DNA from: Mycosarcoma maydis
Taxonomy: Eukaryota > Basidiomycota > Ustilaginomycetes > Ustilaginales
Direction: 5' to 3'
Assembly (NCBI RefSeq): GCF_000328475.2
Contig: NC_026485.1
Location: 558,001-622,000, forward strand
Length of the DNA: 64,000 nucleotides
Shown here: positions 63,167 to 64,000 of the stretch, piece after piece
Layout of the letters: every line of letters begins with the position of its first letter
Position numbering within the stretch: the stretch's first letter is position 1
Translations under genes and position numbers: made by a program
Notes under the pieces: generated by a model
Seen by the model: the letters and a program-made list of their open reading frames with translations, nothing else
What the model was told of the DNA's origin: nothing
The model's database searches: none

Positions 63167-64000
63167 TCAGCAGTCTTCACAAAGTCTTCGTATCATGGAC
63201 GCACTAGTCCCCGCTCTACCCATCTTTCAGCCGATGTAGGGCCGGTCAAGAACAGGCCTTCNNNNNNNNNNNNNNNNNNNNNNNNNNNNNNNNNNNNNNN
63301 NNNNNNNNNNNNNNNNNNNNNNNNNNNNNNNNNNNNNNNNNNNNNNNNNNNNNNNNNNNNNACACACACACACGTTTGGCCGTTACTCGCTACGTTCTTT
63401 CTTTGCGCATTCATCTTGCACTTGTATCATCTCAGCAATTTCGGTAATTTTCTGCAAACGCAATCCACATCGCAGTCCTCGTCATGATCTCGTAAAGACT
63501 TACTACTGAGGAAAATAGGTGCAGATAATGGGACGTTGTCGGGAGTACCAGTCTGCTTCTTTATAAACAGATATACTTAAATTGACAACATGGAGGAAGA
63601 GAAGTAAGGTGCATCTAGGTACAGGTGCGATTGAAATAGATCGGGAACATTGCCGTAGTTGCGAGCATTATTTATTCGGATCCGATCAAGCCAGGTCTGC
63701 TTATCTGACCCTTATTATGTTCCAGCCTGTTAGACCGGCCTGTCTGCTCTCCAGCACCTTGTTCCGTCGGAGCGCATCTTTCAGCAACTACCGCTTGATT
63801 TTCAGTTGTGGCGTAAAACTCAACCGTAAGATGATGACATTCTTTACGACTATGAAAGGAGTCGTGAGTGTGTGAATCGTAAATCGTGAATGTGGAGCTG
63901 ACTTGCGTGATTTGAGTGATATTCAGTGAACAAACGAGATCGGGTTGAGAGAAGCCCGATACATTTGCGGTTGACGTCGCGTGGTCAAGGATCGGCGCTG
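63167..64000. other. Right-end region with assembly gap, no gene seen
   Basis: Holds the 100-N gap. Beyond it are plain intergenic sequence and a heptamer group near 63872-63890 (GAATCGTAAATCGTGAAT). Confidence 0.5.
63262..63361. other. Assembly gap of 100 N at a CA repeat
   Basis: Exactly 100 N, the usual placeholder for a gap of unknown size. Sequence resumes as ACACACACACACG, so a CA/GT microsatellite probably stopped sequencing. Confidence 0.95.

Overview
The window is nuclear DNA of a smut fungus (Ustilaginales), closest in character to Ustilago maydis. Three things point there. There is a Fus3/Kss1-type MAP kinase of 354 residues with TEY at 182-184, matching Kpp2/Ubc3. There is a 792-residue protein with three RRMs and C-terminal MLLE-type segments, matching Rrm4, which is characteristic of smut-type basidiomycetes. 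Genes are compact, mostly intron-free or with one short GT-AG intron, and the intergenic DNA is rich in short C/T tracts and a 7-bp motif built on TCACGA/TCGTGA. No rRNA, tRNA, CRISPR array or intact transposon was seen. A 100-base run of N lies at 63262-63361.

Layout, left to right. 1-5321: the 5' part of a double-PHD-finger gene (cut by the left edge) and a gamma-tubulin complex protein, both on minus. 6321-9798: a low-complexity Asn/Gln-rich protein and the MAP kinase kpp2 (plus). 10161-18303: PRPP synthetase (minus), then 5-formyl-THF cyclo-ligase, M17 leucine aminopeptidase and the Doa1/PLAA ubiquitin-binding protein (plus). 20616-25721: an acetate-transporter family protein (plus), a cytochrome b561 protein and Rrm4 (both minus). 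27594-34485: a serine-rich protein of unknown function, then two tandem, related secreted proteins (candidate effectors) with the decayed remains of an aldo-keto reductase between them. 37058-43464: a PX-like/AGC kinase (plus), a Shewanella-like phosphatase and Atg101 (both minus). 44344-51392: Prm1 cell-fusion protein and Ap4A phosphorylase (plus), Mpc2 pyruvate carrier and dynactin p27 (minus). 52580-63166: C1-tetrahydrofolate synthase (plus), ribosomal protein L28/uL15 (minus), ribosomal protein L10/uL16 (plus) and an Ariadne-type RBR ubiquitin ligase (plus).

Most genes are housekeeping. Three bear on smut biology: kpp2 (pheromone signalling), rrm4 (endosomal mRNA transport in hyphae) and prm1 (plasma-membrane fusion at mating). 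The strongest regulatory signal is upstream of prm1: two perfect pheromone response elements (ACAAAGGGA) and two one-mismatch copies within about 215 bp, fitting control by the Prf1 factor that acts below Kpp2. The most striking structural feature is the effector pair, a mosaic of blocks with identical DNA (455 bp at the 5' end, 108 bp near the 3' end) around strongly diverged middles, which suggests gene conversion or a recent partial duplication. A dispersed intergenic heptamer, sometimes in tandem arrays, is the main unexplained repeat.
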